Source of the DNA: an uncultured Clostridia bacterium
Lineage (GTDB): Bacteria; Bacillota; Clostridia; Oscillospirales; Acutalibacteraceae
DNA length: 32,648 nt
Reading direction: 5' to 3'
NCBI GenBank assembly: GCA_946627725.1
Contig: CAMOVW010000008.1
Coordinates: 1-32,648 of the forward strand
Part shown: positions 1 through 7,548 of the stretch, one piece after another
Layout: every line of letters starts with the position of its first letter
Position numbering within the stretch: the stretch's first letter is position 1
The notes under the pieces: generated by a model
Databases searched by the model: none
Seen by the model: the letters and a program-made list of their open reading frames with translations, nothing else
What the model was told of the DNA's origin: nothing
Position numbers and translations under genes: made by a program

Positions 1-940
1 CAAGCTGATTCCCATGCCGGAGTCGTTAAATATTGAAGCAGGCAGCCGGACCGATAAAGGCCTGAAAGCCTACCGGGACTTCATATCCGTATATACCCTT
101 GAAAACGGGATCACCGGACTCGATTTGCTCCATATCCCGCAACAGAACGAAGACGCTTTCCTGCGCGTCCGTACGGATATTCAGCCCGACGAGTGGGAAC
201 TCGGCAGACAGGCATTTCAGAATCAGCTTCAATACGGTGCGCCGACCTGGTACGAGTGGTGTATTCAGAACTGGGGTACAAAATGGGGCGCTTGCGGCTA
301 TGAGCTCGGGATGGATTACGGAACCAACTGTCACGCGCTTTGGTTTGAAACCGCGTGGGATGCCCCTGTTCCCGTGATTGAAGAGCTGGCGCGCCGCTTC
401 CCCGACGTGGACTTTACGCACCGATGGGCAGATGAGGATATCGGCCAAAATTGCGGTATGCGCGAATACGCCGCCGGGGAAAGAACAGAAGAGTTCTTCC
501 CTGACGGGCAGAAGGATCAGATCGATTTTGCGCTTGAAGTTTGGGGATATGATCCTGAGGAGCTCGGTTACCGGTTGAATCGCAATGGGACTGCATATTT
601 AACCATGGATCGCGAGGAATTCGAACTGGTTGAGGTCGCGGGACAGACAGCGCTGTTCGCCAATGAAAGATACGATCCGGAAACAACTCCGGCAGATCTG
701 TACTGTTACCATTTCCGTATGAACGACGATCAGGACCGCATTGCCGCCATTGAACCCTATGTCCGCGTGAACTTCGGGGGAACCGTTTTCACAAAAGAAC
801 CGATTGATCTCGGTGAAGACGGTTGTCTGAAACTGACGGAAGAAACCGAACCGGATTTCCTCGGACGGGTTGTATCCGTCGGAGCGTTTATCGACGGAGA
901 TGTGGAGCAGGACGAAACGCAGAATATGGGAGGAATGTAG
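1..940 (+). CDS. YubB/DUF1281-like (Api92 ferredoxin-fold) accessory protein, 5' end cut by window
   Basis: The reading frame is open to the left edge (first full codon at base 2) and reads KLIPMPESLNIEAGS, so the ATG at 14 is very probably internal and the true start lies outside; 312 residues are visible. The LIPMPESL segment and the WCIQNWGTKWGA motif (about residues 86-97 of the visible part) match the ferredoxin-like domain of phage/plasmid Api92/YubB (DUF1281) proteins. That family is common on mobile elements and has no settled function. The last third is an unrelated acidic region ending in MGGM. The stop is followed one base later by the next gene's GTG, and the Shine-Dalgarno of that gene lies inside the last codons, so the two are probably translationally coupled. 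Confidence 0.75.
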   Translation, partial: KLIPMPESLNIEAGSRTDKGLKAYRDFISVYTLENGITGLDLLHIPQQNEDAFLRVRTDIQPDEWELGRQAFQNQLQYGAPTWYEWCIQNWGTKWGACGYELGMDYGTNCHALWFETAWDAPVPVIEELARRFPDVDFTHRWADEDIGQNCGMREYAAGERTEEFFPDGQKDQIDFALEVWGYDPEELGYRLNRNGTAYLTMDREEFELVEVAGQTALFANERYDPETTPADLYCYHFRMNDDQDRIAAIEPYVRVNFGGTVFTKEPIDLGEDGCLKLTEETEPDFLGRVVSVGAFIDGDVEQDETQNMGGM

Positions 941-941
941 T

Positions 942-1925
942 GTGGAAGAATTGAAAGACCGGTTCCGCGCATGGCTGGACAGCAACGATTACAAACCCTT
1001 TGTGATCGGCGGCAATAACGGCGGTAATCTTTATGTGAAAGTCCCACGGGGCGACGATTTCGACTACCTGTTTGAGGATTGTCTGGAAGCAGACCTGAAT
1101 GTTGATCGGCAAATCAGGCTGAAATACTGCGGTATCTACCATAAAAGCGATCATATGATTTATGATGCGCGCGGCTGGTTCAAGACAATTGATCCGACGC
1201 TCGAAGCAGCTCTCGGGATTTCCGACATGGCTGATGACATTCAGAATAGGGTTCGCGAACTGATAGAAAGCCGATTGCAAGACGATAAGCGCAATCTCGA
1301 TGTGCAAACGCTTTCGACAAATAAGCTCAGACAGGATCTTCAGTATGCTACACAGTATGTCGCTCCGGAGGAAGCCAGAAAAATGTTTCTTTTTCATCTG
1401 GAACCGGAAGACGTTCATTTTGAGTGTGAATACGCTTTCGCAAGGTGGGAAGATGCATCGCTCCTTTCTTATCTCACCGACAGAGACGCGTTCTGTCATA
1501 GTCAGGCAGAGGCATACTGGGCGGGGCATCAGGAAGAAATGTATCTTCAGTTTTTGATCAACGACGCCATTCAGGATGAGCTTGCCGAGCTGAACGCGCA
1601 GGAAGACAGTCCTTTGCATCGGATTCGGGAAATCAGCGAAGCGGTTTCGGAAGTATCAGCAAAATCAGTGACTGTGACAGTCTGCAAAAACGGAACGGAA
1701 TGCACGTTCAAGTGTACAGCAGATGTGCTTACCCGTGATCCCGGCAAGCATTACAGCACATGGGACATTTTTGCACGGGATCGGGCGCAATATGAATCGC
1801 TCTTCGGGAGATATCAGGATTTCACTCCGGAAGAAATCACCCAAATCACATATAACGGCAAAACGATTTACGAGGCCGAACCGTTTGAGCAAGAGGAGGA
1901 TGAAGGTTTTGAACAGTCCATGTAA
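942..1925 (+). CDS. hypothetical acidic accessory protein
   Basis: This 327-residue protein is not one I can name. I place the start at the GTG at 942, because a strong GGGAGGA site lies at 928-934 and ends 7 bases upstream; an in-frame ATG further upstream would run through the end of the preceding gene. No signal peptide or membrane segment is visible. The last quarter (HYSTWDIFARDRAQYESLF followed by DFTPEEITQITYNGKTIYE) looks like a small self-contained domain, and the protein ends in an acidic tail EQEEDEGFEQSM. A similar tail, EDEDEGFEPSFS, ends the protein at 3210-4229. It overlaps the next gene by 17 bases. By position it belongs to the accessory, possibly anti-defence, cluster; that role is inference. 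Confidence 0.7.
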   Translation: MEELKDRFRAWLDSNDYKPFVIGGNNGGNLYVKVPRGDDFDYLFEDCLEADLNVDRQIRLKYCGIYHKSDHMIYDARGWFKTIDPTLEAALGISDMADDIQNRVRELIESRLQDDKRNLDVQTLSTNKLRQDLQYATQYVAPEEARKMFLFHLEPEDVHFECEYAFARWEDASLLSYLTDRDAFCHSQAEAYWAGHQEEMYLQFLINDAIQDELAELNAQEDSPLHRIREISEAVSEVSAKSVTVTVCKNGTECTFKCTADVLTRDPGKHYSTWDIFARDRAQYESLFGRYQDFTPEEITQITYNGKTIYEAEPFEQEEDEGFEQSM

Positions 1926-3213
1926 CCGAAATAACTATCTGCGCTCCCGGACGATCCATGTGGAGGCAGAGGTGGAGATCCCCGGCTGCCGGGAGGTAAG
2001 CTATGCAACCTGCTGGCTTCCCGCAACTGAGCAGCAGCTCAAGGATTTTATGCAGCGTGCGCGGATACATCCGAAAATGCAGGATCTGTCGTACCACATT
2101 CTGAGTTGTCCGCCCGTCCAGGAAATCGCAGAAATGCGGATGGATACCTTTACGCTGGAAGAACTGAACTTCCTTGCAAAACGATTGGCGGTGCTGCCGG
2201 AACAAGAAGTAATCGCAATGAACGCGCTTCTTCAGGATGATGGAATTGTCCCGCACGATCAGATGGAGCTCGTCTCCCTTCGTGACCTGATCAATATGAC
2301 CTACGGTGTAGAGGATCTGCCGGTCGTTGCGGACGTCTTTTCTCTCCGCGATCTCGGCGAGTACGTGATTGAAAACGAGCTGCATCCGGATATTGAAAAC
2401 ATCCCGGAAGACTGCCGGTATCTTCTTGATCGGGACAGGCTCGGGGAACTGCAGCGCGACTGCGACGAGGGCGTGATTATCGACGGTATGTACGTGGCGA
2501 CACGGGATTTTACGATGCCGGACGTACATAACGGCGTTGATCTGCCGGAAACGGATGAAAACCAAAAAGCGGTTTTCATGCTCCTGATCTCTCAGGCGCC
2601 GTATGCGAGCGCGGATGAAACGCGGGACTCTGCGGAATGGATCTCTCTGCCGCTCTCACCGAAGGAAGCTGACAGGATCGCCGCGCTGCATAACGAGCGG
2701 CATATCGAGGACTGCATGCTTTATGATATGGAATCCGCGATCCCCTCGCTCAATCTGTACACCTTCAACGATATGATGGATTTCCGGTACTTAAACGAGC
2801 TGGCCGGATGGTATCTTGCCATGTCCCAGAGGGAGCAGATCAAATATAAAGCAGTGCTGGAAGCGGAACCGAAACTGGATGCTGAACGCGCTCTGCAGCT
2901 TGCAAAGGAGCTTCCCGCCTATGAGCTCTCATATTTTTCTCTGTCCCCAAAGGAATTCTTCCGGGATTACGTCTCTCATTTTACCGACAACCGCTTTGAC
3001 GGTCGGTGGCTTGACGAGATCACAGAACCCGTGGTTGCCGACGAATTACTCCGGAAGCTCGGAGCGACACAGACCAATTACGGCGTCGTATCCGCATACG
3101 GCGGTCAGCTCTTTGCGCCTGTTCCGCGATTGGATGAACAGGCGCAGACCGCAGACCCTGCGGAAGATGCGACCGATGAAGAAGCCGACGAAGGGATGGG
3201 GATGCAGCTGTGA
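1909..3213 (+). CDS. ArdA-like antirestriction protein, apparently two tandem ArdA-like halves
   Basis: I choose the TTG at 1909 because GAGGAGG at 1893-1899 lies 9 bases upstream; the ATG at 1900 directly abuts that site and has no other. The product is 434 residues. Residues about 15-190 carry a pattern seen in Firmicute ArdA-like proteins: CWLPATEQQL, then LEELNFLAKRL, then SLRDLINMTYGVEDLP and LGEYVIENEL. Residues about 235-380 repeat the same order in weaker form: WISLPLSPKEADRIA, RYLNELAGWYLAM, PAYELSYFSLSPKEFFRDYV. ArdA proteins are acidic DNA mimics that inhibit type I restriction enzymes. The family call rests on motif resemblance, and antirestriction activity is not shown here. The C-terminus is very acidic. 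It overlaps the next gene by 4 bases (GTGA). Confidence 0.6.
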   Translation: MNSPCNRNNYLRSRTIHVEAEVEIPGCREVSYATCWLPATEQQLKDFMQRARIHPKMQDLSYHILSCPPVQEIAEMRMDTFTLEELNFLAKRLAVLPEQEVIAMNALLQDDGIVPHDQMELVSLRDLINMTYGVEDLPVVADVFSLRDLGEYVIENELHPDIENIPEDCRYLLDRDRLGELQRDCDEGVIIDGMYVATRDFTMPDVHNGVDLPETDENQKAVFMLLISQAPYASADETRDSAEWISLPLSPKEADRIAALHNERHIEDCMLYDMESAIPSLNLYTFNDMMDFRYLNELAGWYLAMSQREQIKYKAVLEAEPKLDAERALQLAKELPAYELSYFSLSPKEFFRDYVSHFTDNRFDGRWLDEITEPVVADELLRKLGATQTNYGVVSAYGGQLFAPVPRLDEQAQTADPAEDATDEEADEGMGMQL

Positions 3214-4229
3214 ATGCAACCAACGCAAGGCAGCCGATTGCGATAAAAAACCTTGCAGATTTCAAGCGTCATATTCAGCCCGGCACGGAAATCTATGTGC
3301 GTTCGCACAGCGTACATCCCGATCTTGAAGGGCTGACCCGCGTTGTGACAAGGGTGCAGACCAACGGCTTTTACTCTGTGATCAAAGGACAGCCGAACAA
3401 CAAATGGTCGACCTGCAACTACGGCAAGGGGATTCGACAGGATTATGAACCCGCTTCCTTTTATCGCTTTAACGGATCTACGATTCAGATCCTTGACCGA
3501 CGCAGAGGAAACCGGCCGCTGTGCGAAATCGAAGTTTATGAAAAGGAGCAAACTGAAGCAATGAACGACAGAGAAAAGAAAGCTGCCATTTCCCGTATTC
3601 CCGCGGAAAATCTGCGCCGGATGCAAAGTGCCGAAGGCCTTGTGCTGCAGGGCTGCGGCGGTGATCCGAAGGATTGGCTGGAAGGGATGAACGATCTGCT
3701 AACGCGGGAAGATATCCTGCTTGATGGAACGCGGTTCTCCGAGTGCGCTGTTTTTGAGCATGACGGTGTTACGAATATTCTCTTCCCCTTCCGCGAGGAC
3801 GTTCGGTTGGATATGGGCAGACTCGCCATGTGGCGTCTGCAGACCCATGACAATTTCGGCGGCACCTGGCTTTCGGATTACGTTCCGAACCGGCTCGGCG
3901 GCTTTGAGGAAGCGCCGAAAGAGCAGCCGCAGGAGACACAGAAAAAACCGAATTGTCCGCTGATCGGTCAGGATGGCAATGTGTTCAACCTGATCGGTCT
4001 GGCATCACGCACCCTTAAACAGAACGGTCTCCATGATCAAGCGACTGAGATGCGGGATCGCGTTTACGCCTGCGGTTCATACTACGAAGCGCTCGGCATT
4101 ATCGGTGAATACGTCAACATCACGTCTGTGGATGATCCCGACGATTCGGAAGACTTCGATGACGATTCTGATCTGGATATCGACTGCGATGAGGACGAGG
4201 ACGAAGGATTTGAACCTTCGTTCTCGTAA
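3210..4229 (+). CDS. hypothetical element-associated protein with acidic tail
   Basis: This is a 339-residue protein starting at a GTG that overlaps the preceding stop (GTGA). Two parts are visible. Residues 1-100 contain KNLADFKRHIQPGTEIYVRS. Residues about 110-230 contain LQGCGGDPKDWLEGMNDLL, then LFPFREDVRLDMGRLAMWRL and GTWLSDYVPNRLGGF. I recognise this second block as recurring in hypothetical proteins of clostridial mobile elements, but I know no function for it. The last 30 residues are nearly all Asp/Glu. There is no signal peptide or membrane segment. A hairpin follows at 4233-4261. Confidence 0.72.
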   Translation: MNATNARQPIAIKNLADFKRHIQPGTEIYVRSHSVHPDLEGLTRVVTRVQTNGFYSVIKGQPNNKWSTCNYGKGIRQDYEPASFYRFNGSTIQILDRRRGNRPLCEIEVYEKEQTEAMNDREKKAAISRIPAENLRRMQSAEGLVLQGCGGDPKDWLEGMNDLLTREDILLDGTRFSECAVFEHDGVTNILFPFREDVRLDMGRLAMWRLQTHDNFGGTWLSDYVPNRLGGFEEAPKEQPQETQKKPNCPLIGQDGNVFNLIGLASRTLKQNGLHDQATEMRDRVYACGSYYEALGIIGEYVNITSVDDPDDSEDFDDDSDLDIDCDEDEDEGFEPSFS

Positions 4230-4232
4230 CTG

Positions 4233-4261
4233 AAGCGGCGGCTGCGATTCTGCCGCCGCTT
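4233..4261 (+). terminator. GC-rich hairpin after the acidic-tail protein gene
   Basis: A 10-bp perfect stem (AAGCGGCGGC at 4233-4242 with GCCGCCGCTT at 4252-4261) and a 9-base loop sit just after the stop at 4229. Only a short weak T run follows, so this is a leaky terminator, attenuator or mRNA-stabilising hairpin rather than a strong stop before the methylase gene. Confidence 0.5.
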
Positions 4262-4287
4262 TCCCATACCTGAAAGAGGTGAAACAA

Positions 4288-5256
4288 TTGAAAACCCCTG
4301 TTTCGAGGGTCGGCAATAAAACGCCGATCCTCCATATTTTATATGCCCTTTTTCCGCGGGAGTACGGTCGCTTTGTGGACGTCTTCGGAGGGTCCGGCTC
4401 TGTCCTGCTCGGAAAGCCCACGATTGACGGCTTTGAGGTCTACAATGATTTCGATCATAATCTGGTAAACCTCTTCCGATGCATGAAGGACCGGCCGATG
4501 GCGGTCATCCGGGAACTCGGTTTCTGTAACTTAAACTCGCGTGACGATTTCAACGCAATCAAAAAGTTCTTTCTGACCGAGGAATTCGACGATTCGTACT
4601 TCCGGGAAGAGCTGGAGCTGACAAAGATCTCCCTGCCGCCGATTCCGGCAGAGGAGATCGTAAAGCTCCGGGAGCGCATCACCCGCGATTACGACGTGCG
4701 CTCCGCCGCCATGTTCCTGAAGCTCCTCCGCTACAGCTATTCCAGCGGCGGCAAATCCTTCGCCGCGCAGCCCTTTGACATCTCCCGCCTGTTTTCTCTG
4801 ATTCAGGAAACACAACGGAGAATGGCAAATGTGGTGGTGGAGAATCAGGACTTTGAAACGCTGATCCGACACTATGACCGCCCGGAAACCTTCTTCTATC
4901 TTGACCCTCCGTATTTTCAGACGGAGGGAATGTATGAGGTCGGCTTCGGCTGGGACGATCACGTTCGACTGCGGGATACGCTTGGGCAGATCAAAGGTAA
5001 ATTCCTGCTGTCATACAACGACTGCCCGGAAATCCGCGGTCTGTATGAGGGGTTCCCGATGTTCGATTTTACGCGGGTCCACTCCATGGCGCAGCGGTAC
5101 GAAGCCGGCAAGGAGTTCCCCGAACTGATTATCGCGAACTATGATTTTTACGAACGCGAAGCGGCAAAACCCCGTCAGATGACCTTCTTTGCCCCCATGA
5201 TCGAGGATTATGAGAAGGTCCTGAGGGAATCCATTATTCACTGCAAGGTGCAATAG
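4288..5256 (+). CDS. DNA adenine methylase (Dam/D12 class N6-adenine methyltransferase)
   Basis: This 322-residue protein would methylate adenine N6 using S-adenosylmethionine. The N-terminus reads KTPVSRVGNKTPIL, the usual GxK-type entry of D12-class methylases. The SAM-binding motif VFGGSGS is near residues 32-38 and the catalytic DPPY is at 206-209. I place the start at the TTG at 4288, which has GAGGTGA at 4276-4282 five bases upstream; the GTG at 4279 lies inside that site. No restriction endonuclease gene lies next to it, so it is an orphan methylase as far as the window shows. Self-protection of the element or mimicry of host methylation is plausible. A hairpin ends the transcript. Confidence 0.88.
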   Translation: MKTPVSRVGNKTPILHILYALFPREYGRFVDVFGGSGSVLLGKPTIDGFEVYNDFDHNLVNLFRCMKDRPMAVIRELGFCNLNSRDDFNAIKKFFLTEEFDDSYFREELELTKISLPPIPAEEIVKLRERITRDYDVRSAAMFLKLLRYSYSSGGKSFAAQPFDISRLFSLIQETQRRMANVVVENQDFETLIRHYDRPETFFYLDPPYFQTEGMYEVGFGWDDHVRLRDTLGQIKGKFLLSYNDCPEIRGLYEGFPMFDFTRVHSMAQRYEAGKEFPELIIANYDFYEREAAKPRQMTFFAPMIEDYEKVLRESIIHCKVQ

Positions 5257-5260
5257 AAAA

Positions 5261-5284
5261 CCCGTGCCTTTTTTCGGGCACGGG
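5261..5284. terminator. bidirectional terminator between methylase and toxin genes
   Basis: An 8-bp perfect stem CCCGTGCC/GGCACGGG (5261-5268 with 5277-5284) has an 8-base T-rich loop. On the plus strand it is followed by CCTCTTT. On the minus strand it is followed by TTTT (complement of 5257-5260). It lies between two convergent genes, so it can end both transcripts. Confidence 0.75.
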
Positions 5285-5289
5285 CCTCT

Positions 5290-5703
5290 TTAATTGATTT
5301 GCGAGAGCAATTCAGATGGTGTTAAAAGCAGAATGCCAAATTCTTCAAAATCCTTTTTGTTCCGTGTTACGATGCAGTCACAGTGAATCGATTTTGCGCA
5401 GGTTGCGACAAGACAATCCTCAAAATCTTTTGCCTTCTGCTGGAAAGCTGTAATCGCATCGTTGTTTGTCACGCTGCAAACCTTGACAATTTCCAGTATT
5501 TTACCAATAGCGGTATAGGCAAGCTCCGTACTGTGCGTATACTTTCGGACCAAATAAAAAATATCTGTCAAACAGGACGCGGAGATAAAACCGTCAAGCT
5601 TGTGTTCCTCACAAAGAGACAGAACCTTTGCGGAGTCCTCTGCAAACGGAGCTCGTTCCAGCAGAACATCCAGGATGATGTTGGTATCACACATGATCTT
5701 CAT
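5290..5703 (-). CDS. PIN-domain toxin (VapC-like ribonuclease)
   Basis: This is a 137-residue PIN-fold protein. The conserved acidic positions of the metal-dependent nuclease centre are visible: D6 in MCDTN, D47 in LTDIF, D93 and D96 in DFED, and D118 in RNKKDF. These toxins cleave RNA, often tRNA or rRNA. It overlaps the upstream antitoxin gene by 17 bases, the usual arrangement for antitoxin-first modules in which the antitoxin is translated first. The pair is the only minus-strand unit in the window. It could stabilise the element in its host; the target is unknown. Confidence 0.85.
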   Translation of the reverse strand: MKIMCDTNIILDVLLERAPFAEDSAKVLSLCEEHKLDGFISASCLTDIFYLVRKYTHSTELAYTAIGKILEIVKVCSVTNNDAITAFQQKAKDFEDCLVATCAKSIHCDCIVTRNKKDFEEFGILLLTPSELLSQIN

Positions 5704-5914
5704 ATTTGGAAAGCCGCTCCTCTCTCAGAGAATCCAAATCTAAATCATGGGGAGCGCTTTTTAACATCCCGCGAATCGTATCAACTGCACTGACCTGTGG
5801 ATTCACGACCTTTGCGATCGTTTTCCCGTTCCGCGTGATAAAAACGTCCTCATGAAGTACAAGTTCCAGATATTTACCGAAATTGGTTTTGAATTCTGTA
5901 GCAGTTACCGTCAT
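5687..5914 (-). CDS. Phd/YefM-family antitoxin
   Basis: This 75-residue protein starts VTATEFKTNFGKYLELVL and continues FITRNGKTIAKVVNP, the standard N-terminal DNA-binding fold of Phd/YefM antitoxins. The charged C-terminal part (LDLDSLREERLSKYEDH) would wrap and neutralise the PIN toxin encoded next. A GGGAGG site (minus strand, complement of about 5923-5928) lies upstream of the ATG, and a good sigma-70-type promoter lies at 5948-5976. Antitoxins of this family normally repress their own promoter; no clear operator palindrome was found beyond the AT-rich dyad-like CATATACTATAG overlapping the -10. Confidence 0.85.
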   Translation of the reverse strand: MTVTATEFKTNFGKYLELVLHEDVFITRNGKTIAKVVNPQVSAVDTIRGMLKSAPHDLDLDSLREERLSKYEDHV

Positions 5915-5947
5915 GTTAATTGCCTCCCATCAAGTTCTTTCACCTAT

Positions 5948-5976
5948 AGTATATGCGATCTTTCTTCAAAAATCAA
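5948..5976 (-). promoter_or_regulatory. sigma-70-type promoter of the toxin-antitoxin operon
   Basis: Read on the minus strand there is a TTGATT -35 (complement of 5971-5976), a 17-base spacer, and a TATACT -10 (complement of 5948-5953), about 34 bases before the antitoxin ATG. Both hexamers are close to consensus. An overlapping TTGACT begins five bases further upstream. Confidence 0.7.
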
Positions 5977-6037
5977 GTCAAATCGCACGAAATTAAATAA
6001 TTATCAAAAAATATCGTTCGATAGGGGTAAAATCTAT

Positions 6038-6379
6038 ATGACCTACGAAGAATTGACAAAAAAAGTGGAAGCTCTGCTCAATAGCAGAAGCACGCTGGAC
6101 GTTGACGTCTCGCCGGATTTCCAGAGTGATCAGACAGGCGGATATCCCGCATCCCTTTGTGTTTTGTGGGACAAGGGCAAAGCATGGTTGGAACCGAACG
6201 AAATGCTCGCAGAAGACGATACCGATCTTTCCTGCGCCCGGCAGGGCTGCGCGGATTTCGGCATCCGCGATTGTCCGGACGTCAGCGCATATAACCGCCT
6301 GCTGGAAGGACTTGGACAGGACGCCGTGGACATGGCGTGGTTACCGGAAGAGCCGGAGGAAGGGATGGTGTTGTCATGA
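6038..6379 (+). CDS. small hypothetical acidic protein
   Basis: The ATG at 6038 follows an AGGGGT site at 6023-6028 and gives 113 residues; the frame is open further upstream but only through the AT-rich intergenic and antitoxin region. The sequence MTYEELTKKVEALLNS, then PASLCVLWDKGKAWLEP, then SAYNRLLEGLGQDAVD, has no membrane segment and belongs to no family I can name. It is the first gene of the second accessory cluster. Its stop overlaps the ATG of a 35-aa membrane peptide (ATGA). I see no convincing plus-strand promoter in 5915-6037. Confidence 0.65.
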   Translation: MTYEELTKKVEALLNSRSTLDVDVSPDFQSDQTGGYPASLCVLWDKGKAWLEPNEMLAEDDTDLSCARQGCADFGIRDCPDVSAYNRLLEGLGQDAVDMAWLPEEPEEGMVLS

Positions 6380-6483
6380 GAGCGACGCAGCCCATCCAGA
6401 TCGTAACGATCGGCATATTACTCCTGTTGGCGCTCGGCGCCGTGCTCGGTTACCTTACCGCAACATATTTACCTATCATATAA
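6376..6483 (+). CDS. 35-residue single-pass membrane peptide
   Basis: The ATG at 6376 overlaps the preceding stop (ATGA) and the frame runs 35 codons to TAA at 6481-6483. The peptide has a short polar N-terminus (MRATQPIQ) followed by one hydrophobic helix, IVTIGILLLLALGAVLGYLT. The overlap and the position directly before the Shine-Dalgarno of the next gene support real translation by coupling. Function is unknown; small hydrophobic peptides of this kind can be membrane regulators or type I toxins, but nothing here decides it. Confidence 0.55.
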   Translation: MRATQPIQIVTIGILLLLALGAVLGYLTATYLPII

Positions 6484-6501
6484 AGAATTGGAGGAATCAC
6501 A

Positions 6502-6813
6502 ATGAAAATGTACCGTATTCTCGGCAAACGCGGCCGAATCACCATTCCCTTTGATATGCGTCAGCGGGTCGGTTTTCAGCAGAACGACGTGCTTTCTTTT
6601 ACCGAAAGCGAAGACGGCCGTTCCGTGCTTGTGACCCGTGAGATCATCTGTGACGAGCGTTGTCCCGAAAAGGAACACTCTGATCGCGACACGGAAGGAA
6701 CCGTTACGCTGAAAGGATTTCTGGACGGTCTCTCCCCCGAACAGCAAAGAGCTGCGCTCATGCATCTGACTCTCAAATGGGCCTCACAGAAAGGAAACAA
6801 AGTCCATGTCTGA
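6502..6813 (+). CDS. AbrB/MazE-like (SpoVT-AbrB fold) DNA-binding protein
   Basis: This 103-residue protein starts at ATG 6502 behind TTGGAGGA. The N-terminal 45 residues, MKMYRILGKRGRITIPFDM and RVGFQQNDVLSF, match the swapped-hairpin AbrB fold found in transition-state regulators and MazE-type antitoxins. The C-terminal half is helical and contains LKGFLDGLSPEQQRAALMHL. No adjacent toxin is seen, so a transcriptional regulator of the element is more likely than an antitoxin. It overlaps the next gene by 8 bases. Confidence 0.75.
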   Translation: MKMYRILGKRGRITIPFDMRQRVGFQQNDVLSFTESEDGRSVLVTREIICDERCPEKEHSDRDTEGTVTLKGFLDGLSPEQQRAALMHLTLKWASQKGNKVHV

Positions 6814-7546
6814 GCATCTTCCGCTCTACCGCTTTTCCCGCGAAGATGCCCGAAACCATGACGAGATCAAGGAATGGCGGGACAGCTATCATGAAAACTG
6901 CAACTGCGCGTTTGCTATAGGAGAGGCGATAACGGCGAATTATCACGATAACCGCCTGGGCGATTGTCTCACGCCGGTCGTGGAGCGATTCGGCATCGAT
7001 CGCGTAAACTGGGTGCTTGCCAATACACTTCAGCAGGCAGACTACGACGGCAGGTATTCACGGGAAAACAAAGCGTGGGCAAAGAGTTTCTATATCCCCG
7101 CTGACGAAAACAACTGCTATTTCTGTGTCAAATCCCATCCCTGTCTCGTGGACGGTGTTGTTGATATGGCGCGCGACTATTGGAGGAATCTCGGATTCTT
7201 CGACAAAACACAGTGTTCCGATCAGAACGATTACACCGGCAAGCTGCTGATTATGAAACCGGAAACGCTGAAAGAAGAATATCGGACACCGGAAAACCAG
7301 CTGTTCTTTGCGACTGGAGGATTTGGCTGTCGACCGAAAGCGGCCGGCAGAAGGGTCTTCGGTATGTTTCTTTCTGACGGTGAGAAAACCAGCTTCTACC
7401 GACAGGATTTTCTCGGCGTTCTCGCGGACGAGCATATCCCCGATTGGGCGCGTGAGAAGTTGCAGACGCTGACTGCGCCGAACGAGGATCCACAAACCGA
7501 AGAACAGACAGAACCGGACAGCAGTCCGATAATGGGAGGAATGTAA
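6806..7546 (+). CDS. DUF3849-containing accessory protein
   Basis: This is a 246-residue protein. Residues 1-95 match DUF3849: LYRFSREDARNHDEIKEWRD, then NCNCAFAIGEAI, then RVNWVLANTLQQADYDGRYS. The second half (residues about 110-230) includes LVDGVVDMARDYW and LFFATGGFGCRPKAAGRRV, and is soluble and unassigned. DUF3849 is found mainly in Firmicute mobile elements without known activity. The C-terminus ends in MGGM, where the codons also form the GGGAGGA ribosome site for the next gene, two bases further on. Confidence 0.7.
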   Translation: MSEHLPLYRFSREDARNHDEIKEWRDSYHENCNCAFAIGEAITANYHDNRLGDCLTPVVERFGIDRVNWVLANTLQQADYDGRYSRENKAWAKSFYIPADENNCYFCVKSHPCLVDGVVDMARDYWRNLGFFDKTQCSDQNDYTGKLLIMKPETLKEEYRTPENQLFFATGGFGCRPKAAGRRVFGMFLSDGEKTSFYRQDFLGVLADEHIPDWAREKLQTLTAPNEDPQTEEQTEPDSSPIMGGM

Positions 7547-7548
7547 CT

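Noticed and set aside
14-16. ATG at 14 as the true start of the first gene
   Set aside because: The frame is open to the left edge and the upstream residues KLIP belong to the conserved LIPMPESL segment, so the gene is cut by the window.
888-1619. 243-codon minus-strand frame
   Set aside because: It is antisense to a well-supported gene with a good ribosome site and has no protein-like features.
5383-5793. 136-codon plus-strand frame over the toxin gene
   Set aside because: The minus strand encodes a clear PIN toxin and Phd antitoxin with promoter and ribosome site; the plus frame is a shadow.
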